A stretch of 54,991 nucleotides of DNA from Actinomycetes bacterium (lineage in GTDB: Bacteria; Actinomycetota; Acidimicrobiia; Acidimicrobiales; RAAP-2). Positions 31,549 to 40,239 of this stretch are shown piece by piece. The position numbers were made by a program, and so were the translations under genes. Within the stretch, counting starts at the first letter, position 1. Every line of letters starts with the position of its first letter. The stretch is from the NCBI GenBank assembly GCA_021822565.1, contig JAKAQM010000004.1, positions 1 through 54,991 of the forward strand, in the 5' to 3' direction. The notes beneath the pieces are model-generated. The model saw nothing but the letters and a program-made list of their open reading frames with translations, was not told the origin of the DNA and did not search any database.

Positions 31549-33657
31549 TCACGCGGCGCGACGCAGCAGCGCGAGCTCGAACGGTGCCAGGACGAGCTCC
31601 GCTCCGGCCTCGAGGGGCTGGTCGCCGGGGTCCGGGCCCCCCGGCGCCGTGGTCCGCAGCTCCTCGATCCAGCTCCTTGCCCAGCGCTCGCCAGGTGGGA
31701 CGAAGGTCACCTCGGCGTCGGCTGCGTTCAAGAGCACGTAGTAGGTGGCGTCACGGATCCGCTCGCCTCGTGGACCGGGATCGGGGATGGCGTCGCCGTC
31801 GAGGAGCATCCCGAGCGCACGCGCGTAGCCGACCGTCCAGTCGCTCTCCGCCATCTCCGCCCCGTCGGGGCGGAACCACGCGATGTCGGTCGACTGGCCA
31901 CCTCGGATGGCCCGGCCGTGGAAGAAGCGACGGCGGCGGAACACGGGATGCTCGAGGCGCAGACGCACCAGCCGCGCCACGAAGGCGAGCAGCTCGGTGT
32001 CGGCGTGCTCCCAGTCGAACCACGACACGGCGTTGTCCTGGCAGAACGCGTTGTTGTTGCCCTGCTGGGTGCGACCGATCTCGTCTCCGCCGCAGAGCAT
32101 CGGAACCCCCTGGGAGAGCAGCACCGTGGCCAGGAAGTTCCGCTGCTGGCGCTGGCGAAGCGACTGGACCTCGGCATCGTCGGTCGGACCCTCTGCTCCG
32201 CAGTTCCATGAACGGTTGTCGTCGGTCCCGTCGCGGTTGTCGAAGCCGTTGGCTTCGTTGCGCTTGCGCTCGTAGCTCACCAGGTCCTTCAAGGTGAACC
32301 CGTCGTGCGAGGTCACGAAATTGATGCTCGCGTAGGGGCGTCGGCTCTGGGACTCGTAGAGGTCAGAGCTCCCGGTGAGCCGGTAGGCGAGGTCGCCGAG
32401 CACGCCGCCGGCTCCTCGCCAGTAGTCGCGTACCGTGTCTCGGTACTTGCCGTTCCATTCCGACCACAGCGGGGGGAAGTTGCCCACCTGGTAGCCGCCG
32501 GAGCCGAGGTCCCAGGGTTCCGCGATCAGCTTCAGCTGGCTCACCACGGGATCGCATTGGATCAGGTCGAAGAAGGCCGAGAGGCGGTCGACCTCGTGGA
32601 ACTGGCGTGCAAGGCTGGCAGCCAGGTCGAACCGAAACCCGTCGACGTGCATGTCGAGGGCCCAGTAGCGCAACGAGTCCATGATGAGCTGGAGCACGTG
32701 AGGATGGCGCATGTTGAGCGTGTTGCCGGTGCCGGTCGTGTCGACGTAGTAGCGCGGCTGGCTCTCGTCGAGCCGGTAGTAGGCGGCGTTGTCGATCCCC
32801 TTGAACGAGAGGACGGGGCCGAGGTGATCGCCCTCGGCGGTGTGGTTGTAGACGACGTCGAGGATGACCTCGATCCCGGCTTCGTGCAGCGCCTTGACCA
32901 TGGCCTTGAACTCCTGTACCGCCAAGGTCGGGTCCTTCGAAGAGCGGTACCCGTTGTGCGGGGCGAGGTAGCCGATCGTGTCGTACCCCCAGTAGTTCGT
33001 GAGCCCGCGGTCCACGAGGTCGTGGTCGTCCACGTGCTGGTGCACCGGCAGCAGCTCGACGGCCGTGATGCCCAGTCCGTGCAGGTACGCGACGGCGGCA
33101 GGGTGGGCGAGCCCGGCGTAGGTGCCGCGTAGCTCGGGAGGGATGTCCGGGTGCGCAGCGGTGAAGCCCTTCACGTGGACCTCGTAGATGACCGTTTCGT
33201 GCAGAGGCCGCTCCAACGGGGCATCGCGGGCCCAGTCGAAGTACGGGCTCGTCACCACGGCCTTTGGCACGTACGGCGCGGAATCGGTGTCGTCGCGGGC
33301 GAGATCGTCACCCCCGAGCGGATAGGGGTAGAGCGCCGCGTGCCAGGTCACCGAGCCGTCCACAGCCTTGGCATAGGGATCGAGCAGGAGCTTCGCCGGG
33401 TTGCAGCGCACGCCGGAGGCTGCGTCGTAGGGGCCGTGGACCCTGAAGCCGTAGCGCTGACCGGGCCCGACGCCCGGCAGGTAGCCGTGCCAGCAGAACG
33501 CGTCCGCCTCGGAGAGCCCGATCCGCGTCTCGACACCGGCGGCGTCGAAGAGGCACAGCTCGACCGACGTCGCCGCCTCGCTGAAAAGGGAGAAGTTCGT
33601 GCCGGAGCCGTCGTAGGTGGCGCCGAGCGGGTAGGGGGCCCCGGGCCAGACTTCCAC
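31549..33657 (-). CDS. glgX: Glycogen debranching enzyme GlgX (isoamylase-type)
   Basis: A 702-residue GH13 enzyme hydrolysing alpha-1,6 branches of phosphorylase-limited glycogen. An N-terminal CBM48-like domain (PYPLGATYDGSGTNFSLFSEAA) precedes the barrel. Conserved GH13 regions are VILDVVYNHTAEGDH, the nucleophile Asp in VDGFRFDLA, the acid Glu in LIAEPWDLG, and NFVTSHDGFTL with the third Asp. SRRPYASINFVTSHD and the GGDEIGRTQQGNNNAFCQDN stretch are GlgX-specific. GTG 33657 has a TAGGCT box 7 nt upstream, consistent with a leaderless message. No other glycogen genes are adjacent. Confidence 0.95.
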   Translation of the reverse strand: MEVWPGAPYPLGATYDGSGTNFSLFSEAATSVELCLFDAAGVETRIGLSEADAFCWHGYLPGVGPGQRYGFRVHGPYDAASGVRCNPAKLLLDPYAKAVDGSVTWHAALYPYPLGGDDLARDDTDSAPYVPKAVVTSPYFDWARDAPLERPLHETVIYEVHVKGFTAAHPDIPPELRGTYAGLAHPAAVAYLHGLGITAVELLPVHQHVDDHDLVDRGLTNYWGYDTIGYLAPHNGYRSSKDPTLAVQEFKAMVKALHEAGIEVILDVVYNHTAEGDHLGPVLSFKGIDNAAYYRLDESQPRYYVDTTGTGNTLNMRHPHVLQLIMDSLRYWALDMHVDGFRFDLAASLARQFHEVDRLSAFFDLIQCDPVVSQLKLIAEPWDLGSGGYQVGNFPPLWSEWNGKYRDTVRDYWRGAGGVLGDLAYRLTGSSDLYESQSRRPYASINFVTSHDGFTLKDLVSYERKRNEANGFDNRDGTDDNRSWNCGAEGPTDDAEVQSLRQRQQRNFLATVLLSQGVPMLCGGDEIGRTQQGNNNAFCQDNAVSWFDWEHADTELLAFVARLVRLRLEHPVFRRRRFFHGRAIRGGQSTDIAWFRPDGAEMAESDWTVGYARALGMLLDGDAIPDPGPRGERIRDATYYVLLNAADAEVTFVPPGERWARSWIEELRTTAPGGPDPGDQPLEAGAELVLAPFELALLRRAA

Positions 33658-33664
33658 GGGTTGC

Positions 33665-33670
33665 AGCCTA
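33665..33670 (-). promoter_or_regulatory. Putative leaderless promoter -10 box for glgX
   Basis: TAGGCT on the minus strand, exactly 7 nt before the GTG start codon. The first transcribed base would be at or next to the start codon, and no Shine-Dalgarno is present. Confidence 0.5.
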
Positions 33671-33720
33671 GGGAATCCCCTCTCGCTGCGTGCGGGTGCG
33701 GGGTGTGCGAACGCGCCATC

Positions 33721-35463
33721 TCATGAGGAGAGCTTCTCCTGCAGGATGCCGATGAGCTCGAGGCGTGCCTTGTCGACGGAAGCAGCGGGGCTGTGCTCGT
33801 CGACGGTGCGCTCGATCGCGGCCAGGCGCGTCGCGAGCGGCCAGTCGTGGAGCACGTCGCCGACCCACCGCGAGAAGTCCTGGCGCGGACAGTGGTGACG
33901 GAGCACCGAGCGGTCGCAACGGCTGAGCACGTCTTCGAGGTCCGCCAAGCTCCGAGCGACTGTGCCGGTGCGCTCGGACACGCCGCTTCGGAAGTGGAAG
34001 CCGCGATCGAGATCGAGCGGATGGCTGGCGTACTTGTGTGTGTGGCGCAGGTGCGTCGTGCTGCGAACTGCCACTTCGAACCGCTGTGCACGGCAGGGCA
34101 GGTCGCGCCTCGTGAGGACGCCGTAGCCGGCGTCGCCGCGCAGGAGGCGGGCGACCTCGTCCCTCGGCGCCGCACCGATTGCCGCCGCCAGGTCCACGAC
34201 CACCTCCGACGTCTCTGGGGAGCCCAGCGCGATGACGGCGTCGAGCGTGGCGATCGCCTCGGCGGCGAGGTCCTCGGGTCGCCACGTGACGAGGCAGTAT
34301 CCGCTCCGTCCGGGTTCGAGGACCCGAAGCGGTGCTGTGACCCGTCCGACGGTCCGGTCCGCCTCGTCGATCACCACCCAATGGGGGAGCCCGGTGCGCT
34401 CGCGGTGCGCCTCGACCCGGGTGAGCAGCGCGGTCTGGTATGTCCGGCTCTTCTCGGGGGACAGGGTGCTCAGGTCGACGACCACCGACGCGTACCGGTG
34501 CCGGAGGAGCCGGAGCACCTCGTCGGGAGCCGGGAGCCGTTCGCTGCCCCCCACCAGGAGGACCCCTTCGAGCTCGTGACTGAGCCCTACGTGGTCGCCT
34601 TCGGGGTCGATCACGAGGACCGAGTAGCTGGCGGCGACCAGCTGCTCGGTGAGCAAGCCGGCGACGTACGACTTGCCCGAACCGGTGCTGCCGGTGATGA
34701 GCACGTTCGTCTGCGAGGCGGGGAGCACGACGGGTCGCCCCTCGGCGGTGACCCCGAGCCGGAGCGTCCAGCGCTTCGAGTGGACCTTCAGGAGACCTCG
34801 GACGACGTCGCCCGAGACGAACGTCGCGACGCCCGAACCGTCGGGTTCGGCCAGGACGATGTCGGCCCGCTCTTTCAGCGGCTCCACGGCGTTGCGCACT
34901 GCGACGGCGAGCTCGCTGCGGTCGTAGAGGGGGAGGTCGTTCTCGGCGTCACCGACGGCGATCGTGTTGTGGAACGACAGCCCCAGGTGACCCAGGGCAT
35001 GGTAGAGGCCGGTCCCCTTGGACACCCCCGCTGGCAGGACCATCAGCTCGGTCCGGTTCGCCACCGTCTGGCAGCCGAGCTCGAGGCTCCTGATGCATGC
35101 CACGATCGAAGGCTCGTCGGCCACCTTGGCGGCGAGGAGCACCTCCCCGCGGGTGAAGGGCACCCCTCGAGCCTCGAGAGCGTCGTCGAGGCGGCGGTCC
35201 ACGGGGTCGGCGAGCAGGTGGTGCCACTCACCGGCGACGAGCACCGCACCGTTCTCGGCGATGACACCGTCGAACGACTCGCGGACGGTCGGCCAGACGC
35301 CCTCGAGCTGACCGAGGATGCGGCCCGTGACCAGGACGACCCGAAGGCCTGACGCACGCGCGGCCAAGAGCGCGTCGAGGACCTCTGGCACAGGAGCGGC
35401 TCCACCCTCGCTGAGGGTGCCGTCGAAGTCGACTGCGAGGACCCGGTAGAAGGTCGAGCTCAT
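33721..35463 (-). CDS. Fusion of a HAD-family phosphatase and an HerA/VirD4-like P-loop ATPase
   Basis: A 580-residue protein. Residues about 1-225 form a Cof-type HAD hydrolase: nucleophile motif VLAVDFDGTLSEGG at 8-20, VVLVTGRILGQLEG, and the motif IV acids in IAVGDAENDLPLYD. From about residue 240 there is an additional ATPase: Walker A NVLITGSTGSGKSYVAGLL, SVLVIDPEGDH, and Walker B-like WVVIDEADRT, resembling HerA/DUF87 translocation ATPases rather than sugar phosphatases. The ATG at 35463 follows an AAAGGGG ribosome site. Neither a substrate nor a partner is apparent. It is divergent from a two-domain kinase gene, so the pair may act together in sugar or phosphate metabolism. Confidence 0.85.
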   Translation of the reverse strand: MSSTFYRVLAVDFDGTLSEGGAAPVPEVLDALLAARASGLRVVLVTGRILGQLEGVWPTVRESFDGVIAENGAVLVAGEWHHLLADPVDRRLDDALEARGVPFTRGEVLLAAKVADEPSIVACIRSLELGCQTVANRTELMVLPAGVSKGTGLYHALGHLGLSFHNTIAVGDAENDLPLYDRSELAVAVRNAVEPLKERADIVLAEPDGSGVATFVSGDVVRGLLKVHSKRWTLRLGVTAEGRPVVLPASQTNVLITGSTGSGKSYVAGLLTEQLVAASYSVLVIDPEGDHVGLSHELEGVLLVGGSERLPAPDEVLRLLRHRYASVVVDLSTLSPEKSRTYQTALLTRVEAHRERTGLPHWVVIDEADRTVGRVTAPLRVLEPGRSGYCLVTWRPEDLAAEAIATLDAVIALGSPETSEVVVDLAAAIGAAPRDEVARLLRGDAGYGVLTRRDLPCRAQRFEVAVRSTTHLRHTHKYASHPLDLDRGFHFRSGVSERTGTVARSLADLEDVLSRCDRSVLRHHCPRQDFSRWVGDVLHDWPLATRLAAIERTVDEHSPAASVDKARLELIGILQEKLSS

Positions 35464-35651
35464 CGCTGTTGACGCCCCTTTCGGCACGAGGACCGCGACA
35501 GCGCCGCCGTACGAGCATGCCCGGCCCCACCCACGGTTGATCCCGCGCGCTGGGGTCCGGTAGGGCCAAGAGTCACCGCACACGACATCCTTGCCAAACC
35601 TGCCGTTCGGCCCTTTCGACGGACGCGTGCCGCCCGGCATGCTCTGGGCAT

Positions 35652-37205
35652 GTGGACGCGTCGGGCTCGCGGTCGGAGATGACTGGATCGGCGCAGGAAG
35701 AGCGCGGCGTGGCGCGGGGCGGGCTGGCCATGGCCGTCGAGACCCACATGTCCGTGCTCTTCTTCTACGGCGACCGCGTCCTCAAGGTGCGTCGACCCGT
35801 CGAGTACGGGTTCGCGGACTTCTCCGACCCGGCGCGACGGCGTGCCGATTGCGACCGAGAGGTGGAGCTGAACCGCCGGCTCTCGCCCGACGTGTACCTG
35901 GGCACGGCCACGATCTCGCTCGGCGACGAGGTGCTCGAGCACGGCGTGCTCATGCGGCGGCTCCCAGCCGATCGGAACCTCGAGCGCCTCGTCCGACGCG
36001 GGGAGCCTGTGGACACCGAGCTCCGCGAGGTGGCTCGCGCGCTCGCCCGTCTCCACGAGCACGCGGCTCGCTCGGCGACCATCGACGCGTCCGCGACTGC
36101 CGAGGCGCTCTGGCAGCGTTGGCAGGCGACGGAGGAGAGCCTGAGCCGTTTCGTGGGCTCCTTCTTCGACGGGACCACCTACCGCGAGCTCACCGCGCGC
36201 GCGCGGCGCTACCTCGACGGCCGTCGGGAGCTCTTCGAGGAGCGAATCCAGCGAGGCGCGGTGTGCGACGGCCACGGCGACCTCCAGGCCTCGGACATCT
36301 TCTGCCTCGCAGACGGACCGAGGATCCTCGACTGCCTGGAGTTCGACGACGAGCTCCGTTACGGCGACGTGCTCGCCGATGCGGCCTTCCTCGCCTTCGA
36401 CCTCGAGCGTCTTGGCGCCGCAGAGCTCGCGGACGCCTTCTTGGCGGACTACGGCCGGGAGTCGGGCGTCGAGCAGCCGCCTTCGCTCGTGCACTTCTAC
36501 GTCGCGACGAGGGCACACGTCCGCCTTCTCGTCGCGTGCCTCCGGCTCGAGCTGGGGCTCGACCAAGACCGGAGCGAGCCCGAGAGGCTCGTTCGTCTGG
36601 CCGGCGCCCACCTGGAGAAGGCGCTGCCGCGCATGGTGCTCGTCGGCGGCCCCCCAGGAAGCGGGAAGACGACGCTTGCCGAGTGGCTGGGCCAGCGCCT
36701 CGACGCCGAGGTGCTCTCCACCGACCACCTGCGGGCCGAGGGACGGGCCGAGGGTCAGGGTGAGGGCCGGGTCGAGGGTCACGGTGTGGGCGAGCGTGAG
36801 CCGGCGGGCTCCCCCGAGGACCGCTACAGCGAGGCGGCGCGCGCTGCGGTGTACGACTCGATGCTCGAGCGCGCGCGTGTGCATCTGCACAAGGGACGTT
36901 CCGTCGTGCTCGACGCCACGTGGCAGACGGTGACGCTCAGGCGTATGGCCGCAGCGGTCGCCAGGGAGACGTCAGCGGACCAGGTCGAGCTCCGCTGTGA
37001 CGCTCCGCGGGCTCACCGCAGGGCGCGGGTGGTGGCGCGCCTTCAGCGCGGAGGCAGCGAGTCGGAGGCGACCGCAGAGGTGGCCGAGACGCTTGCCGCA
37101 GAGGAGGAACCGTGGCCGACCGCCACCCTGGTCGACACCTCCGGGACCGTCGAAGAAGCGCGGAGTGCTGCGGCACGGGCGCTCGGGCTCGTACGAGCCG
37201 CGTGA
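35652..37205 (+). CDS. Two-domain protein: aminoglycoside-phosphotransferase-like kinase plus P-loop kinase
   Basis: A 517-residue protein of the widespread 'APH plus AAA_33' type. Residues about 25-315 look like a protein-kinase/APH fold: [16 protein letters not shown] with the ATP lysine, the catalytic loop [15 protein letters not shown], and [16 protein letters not shown]. From about residue 325 there is a P-loop kinase ([32 protein letters not shown]). A glycine/glutamate/arginine-rich low-complexity insert (about residues 362-385) follows [13 protein letters not shown] 35652 is the start used. ATG 35682 is an alternative. The substrate is unknown. Family members are not true antibiotic-resistance enzymes. 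Confidence 0.85.
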   Translation: MDASGSRSEMTGSAQEERGVARGGLAMAVETHMSVLFFYGDRVLKVRRPVEYGFADFSDPARRRADCDREVELNRRLSPDVYLGTATISLGDEVLEHGVLMRRLPADRNLERLVRRGEPVDTELREVARALARLHEHAARSATIDASATAEALWQRWQATEESLSRFVGSFFDGTTYRELTARARRYLDGRRELFEERIQRGAVCDGHGDLQASDIFCLADGPRILDCLEFDDELRYGDVLADAAFLAFDLERLGAAELADAFLADYGRESGVEQPPSLVHFYVATRAHVRLLVACLRLELGLDQDRSEPERLVRLAGAHLEKALPRMVLVGGPPGSGKTTLAEWLGQRLDAEVLSTDHLRAEGRAEGQGEGRVEGHGVGEREPAGSPEDRYSEAARAAVYDSMLERARVHLHKGRSVVLDATWQTVTLRRMAAAVARETSADQVELRCDAPRAHRRARVVARLQRGGSESEATAEVAETLAAEEEPWPTATLVDTSGTVEEARSAAARALGLVRAA

Positions 37206-37276
37206 GCTGGACGCTCGCTCTGGGCCGATGGTCCGTTCCCGACGAGCCACTCGACAGAGCGGGCGAGTGCGGCCCC

Positions 37277-38266
37277 GTGCCTGATCGCCGCAGCCGATCC
37301 TTGTTGCTGTGGGCCGGCGGGGTCCTGTCGGTGTGCGCAAGCGTTCTCGGCCTGGCGTCGCCCCAGGTCGCGGGGGCGCAGAGCCCGCAGGTCGCCTTCT
37401 CCACGTGGCAGGCACCTGGTGACGGGTGGACGGCGGGTCAGCGGGTGATCGCGCTCACCTTCGACGACGGACCCGGTCCCTACACTCCGCAGGTGCTGTC
37501 GGTCCTCCAGCAATACCACGTGCCGGCGACCTTCTTCGAGATCGGCGAGAACGTCGCCGCGTACCCCCAGTACTCCCGCATGGTCGCTGCAGCGGGCTAC
37601 CCGGTCGAGGACCACACGTGGAGCCACCCGGATCTCACGACCCTCTCGCCTGTCGAGGTCGGCGCGCAGATCGACAGGACCCAGGCAGAGATCGCCTCGG
37701 TCACCGGCGAGTCCCCCACCTGCGTCCGTCCCCCCTACGACGCCTGGGACCCCACCGTCCTCACCACGATCGCGGCACGCGGCCTCACCGCCATGAGCTA
37801 CTCGGTCGATCCGAGGGACTGGTCCATGCCGGGGGTTGCAGCGATCGTCAGCAGGGTTGTCGCAGCTGCCGCGCCAGGCGCCGTCGTCGACCTGCACGAC
37901 GGGGGCGGGGATCGCTCGGAGACCGTGGCCGCCCTCCCGCAGATCATCACGGACCTGCGCGCTGAAGGCTACGGGTTCGTCTCGATCTGCGGCGACCGCC
38001 AGATGCGCGAGCAGAGCGCGGTCTACCGCTTCGGACAAGCTCCTCCTCCCGCATCCCATGTCGTCTCGGACGCCCCCTATTCCGGTGCCGCGGGGACCGG
38101 TGCCGGCTACTGGCTGACGGCCCAAGACGGCGGGGTGTTCAGCTTCGGCGATGCTCGGTTCTACGGCTCCATGGGCGGGGTGAGCAGCTCCACCCGCTTC
38201 TTCGCCATCATGGCGAGCCCGAGCGGCGCGGGGTACCTGCTCGCCGGTGAGCTCCCGTCGCCCTGA
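37277..38266 (+). CDS. Secreted polysaccharide deacetylase (NodB domain) with C-terminal [10 protein letters not shown] repeat
   Basis: About 329 residues. A signal peptide is clear from GTG 37277 ([22 protein letters not shown], cleavage near VAGAQ). The NodB deacetylase domain spans about 45-250: motif 1 [12 protein letters not shown], motif 2 HTWSHPDL (metal-binding H-x3-H), motif 3 RPPYDAWDP and motif 5 [15 protein letters not shown]. It probably removes acetyl groups from peptidoglycan or another wall polysaccharide. The tail [22 protein letters not shown] is a single copy of a repeat that I recall from Acidimicrobiia surface proteins. GTG 37202, overlapping the kinase stop (GTGA), is an alternative start that would lengthen the signal region by 25 residues. 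Confidence 0.9.
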   Translation: MPDRRSRSLLLWAGGVLSVCASVLGLASPQVAGAQSPQVAFSTWQAPGDGWTAGQRVIALTFDDGPGPYTPQVLSVLQQYHVPATFFEIGENVAAYPQYSRMVAAAGYPVEDHTWSHPDLTTLSPVEVGAQIDRTQAEIASVTGESPTCVRPPYDAWDPTVLTTIAARGLTAMSYSVDPRDWSMPGVAAIVSRVVAAAAPGAVVDLHDGGGDRSETVAALPQIITDLRAEGYGFVSICGDRQMREQSAVYRFGQAPPPASHVVSDAPYSGAAGTGAGYWLTAQDGGVFSFGDARFYGSMGGVSSSTRFFAIMASPSGAGYLLAGELPSP

Positions 38267-38312
38267 TGCTCGTGCGCTCGGTCCTGCGGTGTCGTCGCAC
38301 CGAGCCGAGGGC

Positions 38313-39092
38313 TCACGATCCTCGCCTGGCGACGATGTTCAGCCGCACGTAGTCGACGACCGGCTCTCCCATTGCCGCTACCACCCGATCGACGAAGGGT
38401 CGCCGCTCGCCGGCGCCAAGGGTGGCGAGGTGCTCTCGGAGGATGACCGTCGAGAGGAAGTCGGCCAGTCCCGCGGGGTCGTCGAAGCGGGTCGGCTCGG
38501 GGTTCGTCCACACGTCCACATCGACGAACCCGGCGCGTTCGAGCCGCCTCCGGGTCTCGTCACGAGATGCGTAGAGCCAGGTACCCGCACGCTCGACCCC
38601 GAGCGCACGCACGGCGTCGAGGAGCAGGGCCAGGTTGCCCTCGGCGCCGCACTGCGCGACGAGTTGGCCGCCGGGTCGCATGACCATGGCGAGGTTGGCG
38701 AAGAGCCGGTCGTGGTCGGTCACCCAGTGGAACGTCGCGGTCGAGAGCACCGCGTCGACGGGGTGGTCGCGGCCGAGCGCCGACGGCCTGAGGTCGAGGA
38801 GATCGGATCGGACGAACCGGACCCGGTCGTGGTGGCGTGCGAGACGCCGGTGCGCCTCCTCGAGCATCGACGCCGACGCGTCGAGCGCGACGACGTGCCC
38901 GCTGGGCAGCCGATCGAGCAGCTCCTCGGTGACGCGGCCGCTCCCGCACCCCGCATCCAGGACGGTCTCGGCTCCCTCGAGCACCAGGCGGCCGAGCACC
39001 GTCCGACCCCAACGCGCCTGGGGTTCCGAGAGCCGGTCGTAGGCGGCGGCATCCCATTCGCCAGGAGGTCGATCGCTGGACCTGGCGGTCAC
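38313..39092 (-). CDS. SAM-dependent methyltransferase (trans-aconitate methyltransferase-like)
   Basis: A 259-residue class I methyltransferase. The SAM-binding motif is TVLDAGCGSGRVTEELLDRL at about residues 43-62, followed by VVALDASASMLEEA (motif II), VDAVLSTATFHWV (motif IV) and RPGGQLVAQCG. The arrangement WDAAAYDRLSEPQARWG at the N-terminus and TFHWVTDHDRLF is typical of Tam-like small-molecule methyltransferases. The true substrate is open. The GTG start at 39092 overlaps the adenosine deaminase stop (GTGA), so the two are co-translated. That may be significant because methylation yields SAH and then adenosine, which the deaminase clears. Confidence 0.88.
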   Translation of the reverse strand: MTARSSDRPPGEWDAAAYDRLSEPQARWGRTVLGRLVLEGAETVLDAGCGSGRVTEELLDRLPSGHVVALDASASMLEEAHRRLARHHDRVRFVRSDLLDLRPSALGRDHPVDAVLSTATFHWVTDHDRLFANLAMVMRPGGQLVAQCGAEGNLALLLDAVRALGVERAGTWLYASRDETRRRLERAGFVDVDVWTNPEPTRFDDPAGLADFLSTVILREHLATLGAGERRPFVDRVVAAMGEPVVDYVRLNIVARRGS

Positions 39093-40138
39093 CGGGCGAG
39101 ACCGAGGTGGTCGTCGAGGTCGCAGAGGAGCTCGCGCCTGCGCTCCCGCGTCGCGAAGCTCGACTCGATCGAGACGCGTGCCACGGCGCCGAGGATCGAG
39201 CGATCCCATCCGAACGTCCGCGCGCACTGCACGTACTCGCCGACGACCGACGAGCCGAAGAGCAGCGGGTCGTCCGTGTTCAGGCTCACCCGCACGCCGG
39301 CCGCCCTGAGCTGCTCGACGGGATGGGCGGCGAGGGACGACACGACGCCGAGCCGTACGTTGGACGTGGGGCAGACGTCGAGCGGCACGGCCTCCGCCGC
39401 GAGCTTCGCGACCAGCGCGGGGTCCTCGACCGCGCGGATGCCGTGGTCCACACGCTCTACGTGCAGGAGCTCGACGGCATCGCGCACCCCTTCGGGTCCC
39501 GACGACTCTCCCGCGTGGGCGCAGGTGTGGAGACCGGCGCTCCGGGCGCGGGTGAACAACGGGGCGAACCGCTGCCCGGTGCGTCCGGCTGCAGCCTCGT
39601 TGCCGTCGACCGACAAGCCGACGACACGGTCAGGTCGGGCCTCGAGCAGCCAGTCCACGAGCGCGGCGGAGTCCGCCGCCGGCTGGGTACGCGTCAGGCT
39701 GAGGCACAGCGCGGTCGTGACCCCATGGTCGGCTTCTCCCGCTTCGAACCCGTGGTCCAGCCGCTCGACGAAGCCGTCGAGATCCGTACGCCACGCGGGC
39801 CAATGAGTCGGATTGAAGATCACGTCGGTGTGGCCGACACCGTTCGACGCGGCCCTGCGGGTGATCTCGTAGGCGATGTGCTCGAGCTGGGTCCCCTCGG
39901 TGACGAGCGCGCAGGCGCGGTCGAGGAACCCGAGGAACTCCGCGAGGTCGCGGAACCGGGGCGCTCCGGTGCCCGGGTCGAACGTGACGCCGGCCCGCGC
40001 CGGGTCGTCCAGCCCGACCGCAGCGGGCGGGACGCAGCCTTCGAGGTGGAGGTGGACCTCCGCCTTTGGCAGGCGCCGGACCCAGCTCGCCTGACGTGTG
40101 CTGGCAGAGAGGCGCTCGGCATCAACGGGCATCGGCAT
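39089..40138 (-). CDS. add: Adenosine deaminase family protein
   Basis: A 349-residue amidohydrolase-fold enzyme converting adenosine (or a related aminopurine nucleoside) to inosine and ammonia. Zinc ligands and catalytic residues are visible in KAEVHLHLEGCV, LHTCAHAGESSGPEG, RVDHGIRAVEDP and SLNTDDPLLFG. ATG 40138 lies 7 nt after a TACGCT box, supporting a leaderless start. The downstream Met (40132) is less likely. Adenine and methylthioadenosine deaminases share this fold, so exact specificity is not certain. Confidence 0.9.
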   Translation of the reverse strand: MPMPVDAERLSASTRQASWVRRLPKAEVHLHLEGCVPPAAVGLDDPARAGVTFDPGTGAPRFRDLAEFLGFLDRACALVTEGTQLEHIAYEITRRAASNGVGHTDVIFNPTHWPAWRTDLDGFVERLDHGFEAGEADHGVTTALCLSLTRTQPAADSAALVDWLLEARPDRVVGLSVDGNEAAAGRTGQRFAPLFTRARSAGLHTCAHAGESSGPEGVRDAVELLHVERVDHGIRAVEDPALVAKLAAEAVPLDVCPTSNVRLGVVSSLAAHPVEQLRAAGVRVSLNTDDPLLFGSSVVGEYVQCARTFGWDRSILGAVARVSIESSFATRERRRELLCDLDDHLGLAR

Positions 40139-40145
40139 CGCGAAG

Positions 40146-40151
40146 AGCGTA
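40146..40151 (-). promoter_or_regulatory. Putative leaderless promoter -10 box for the adenosine deaminase operon
   Basis: TACGCT on the minus strand, 7 nt before ATG 40138. The same spacing is seen at glgX, cobO and the PaaI gene. Confidence 0.5.
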
Positions 40152-40239
40152 CGGGACCCACGGCGCCTTCCTGAGCGGCACGGCCGCCGCCGCATCCGGG
40201 CTCCCCACGCGGGTCTCGCCTACAGTCGTTGCTGCGCCC

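Noticed and set aside
33793-35352. 519-codon plus-strand ORF opposite the HAD-ATPase gene
   Set aside because: Shadow frame. The opposite strand has full HAD and P-loop motifs.
35652-37205. Aminoglycoside resistance gene
   Set aside because: The APH-like domain is followed by a P-loop kinase, an architecture of widespread housekeeping-type proteins; there is no mobile context or resistance-specific motif.
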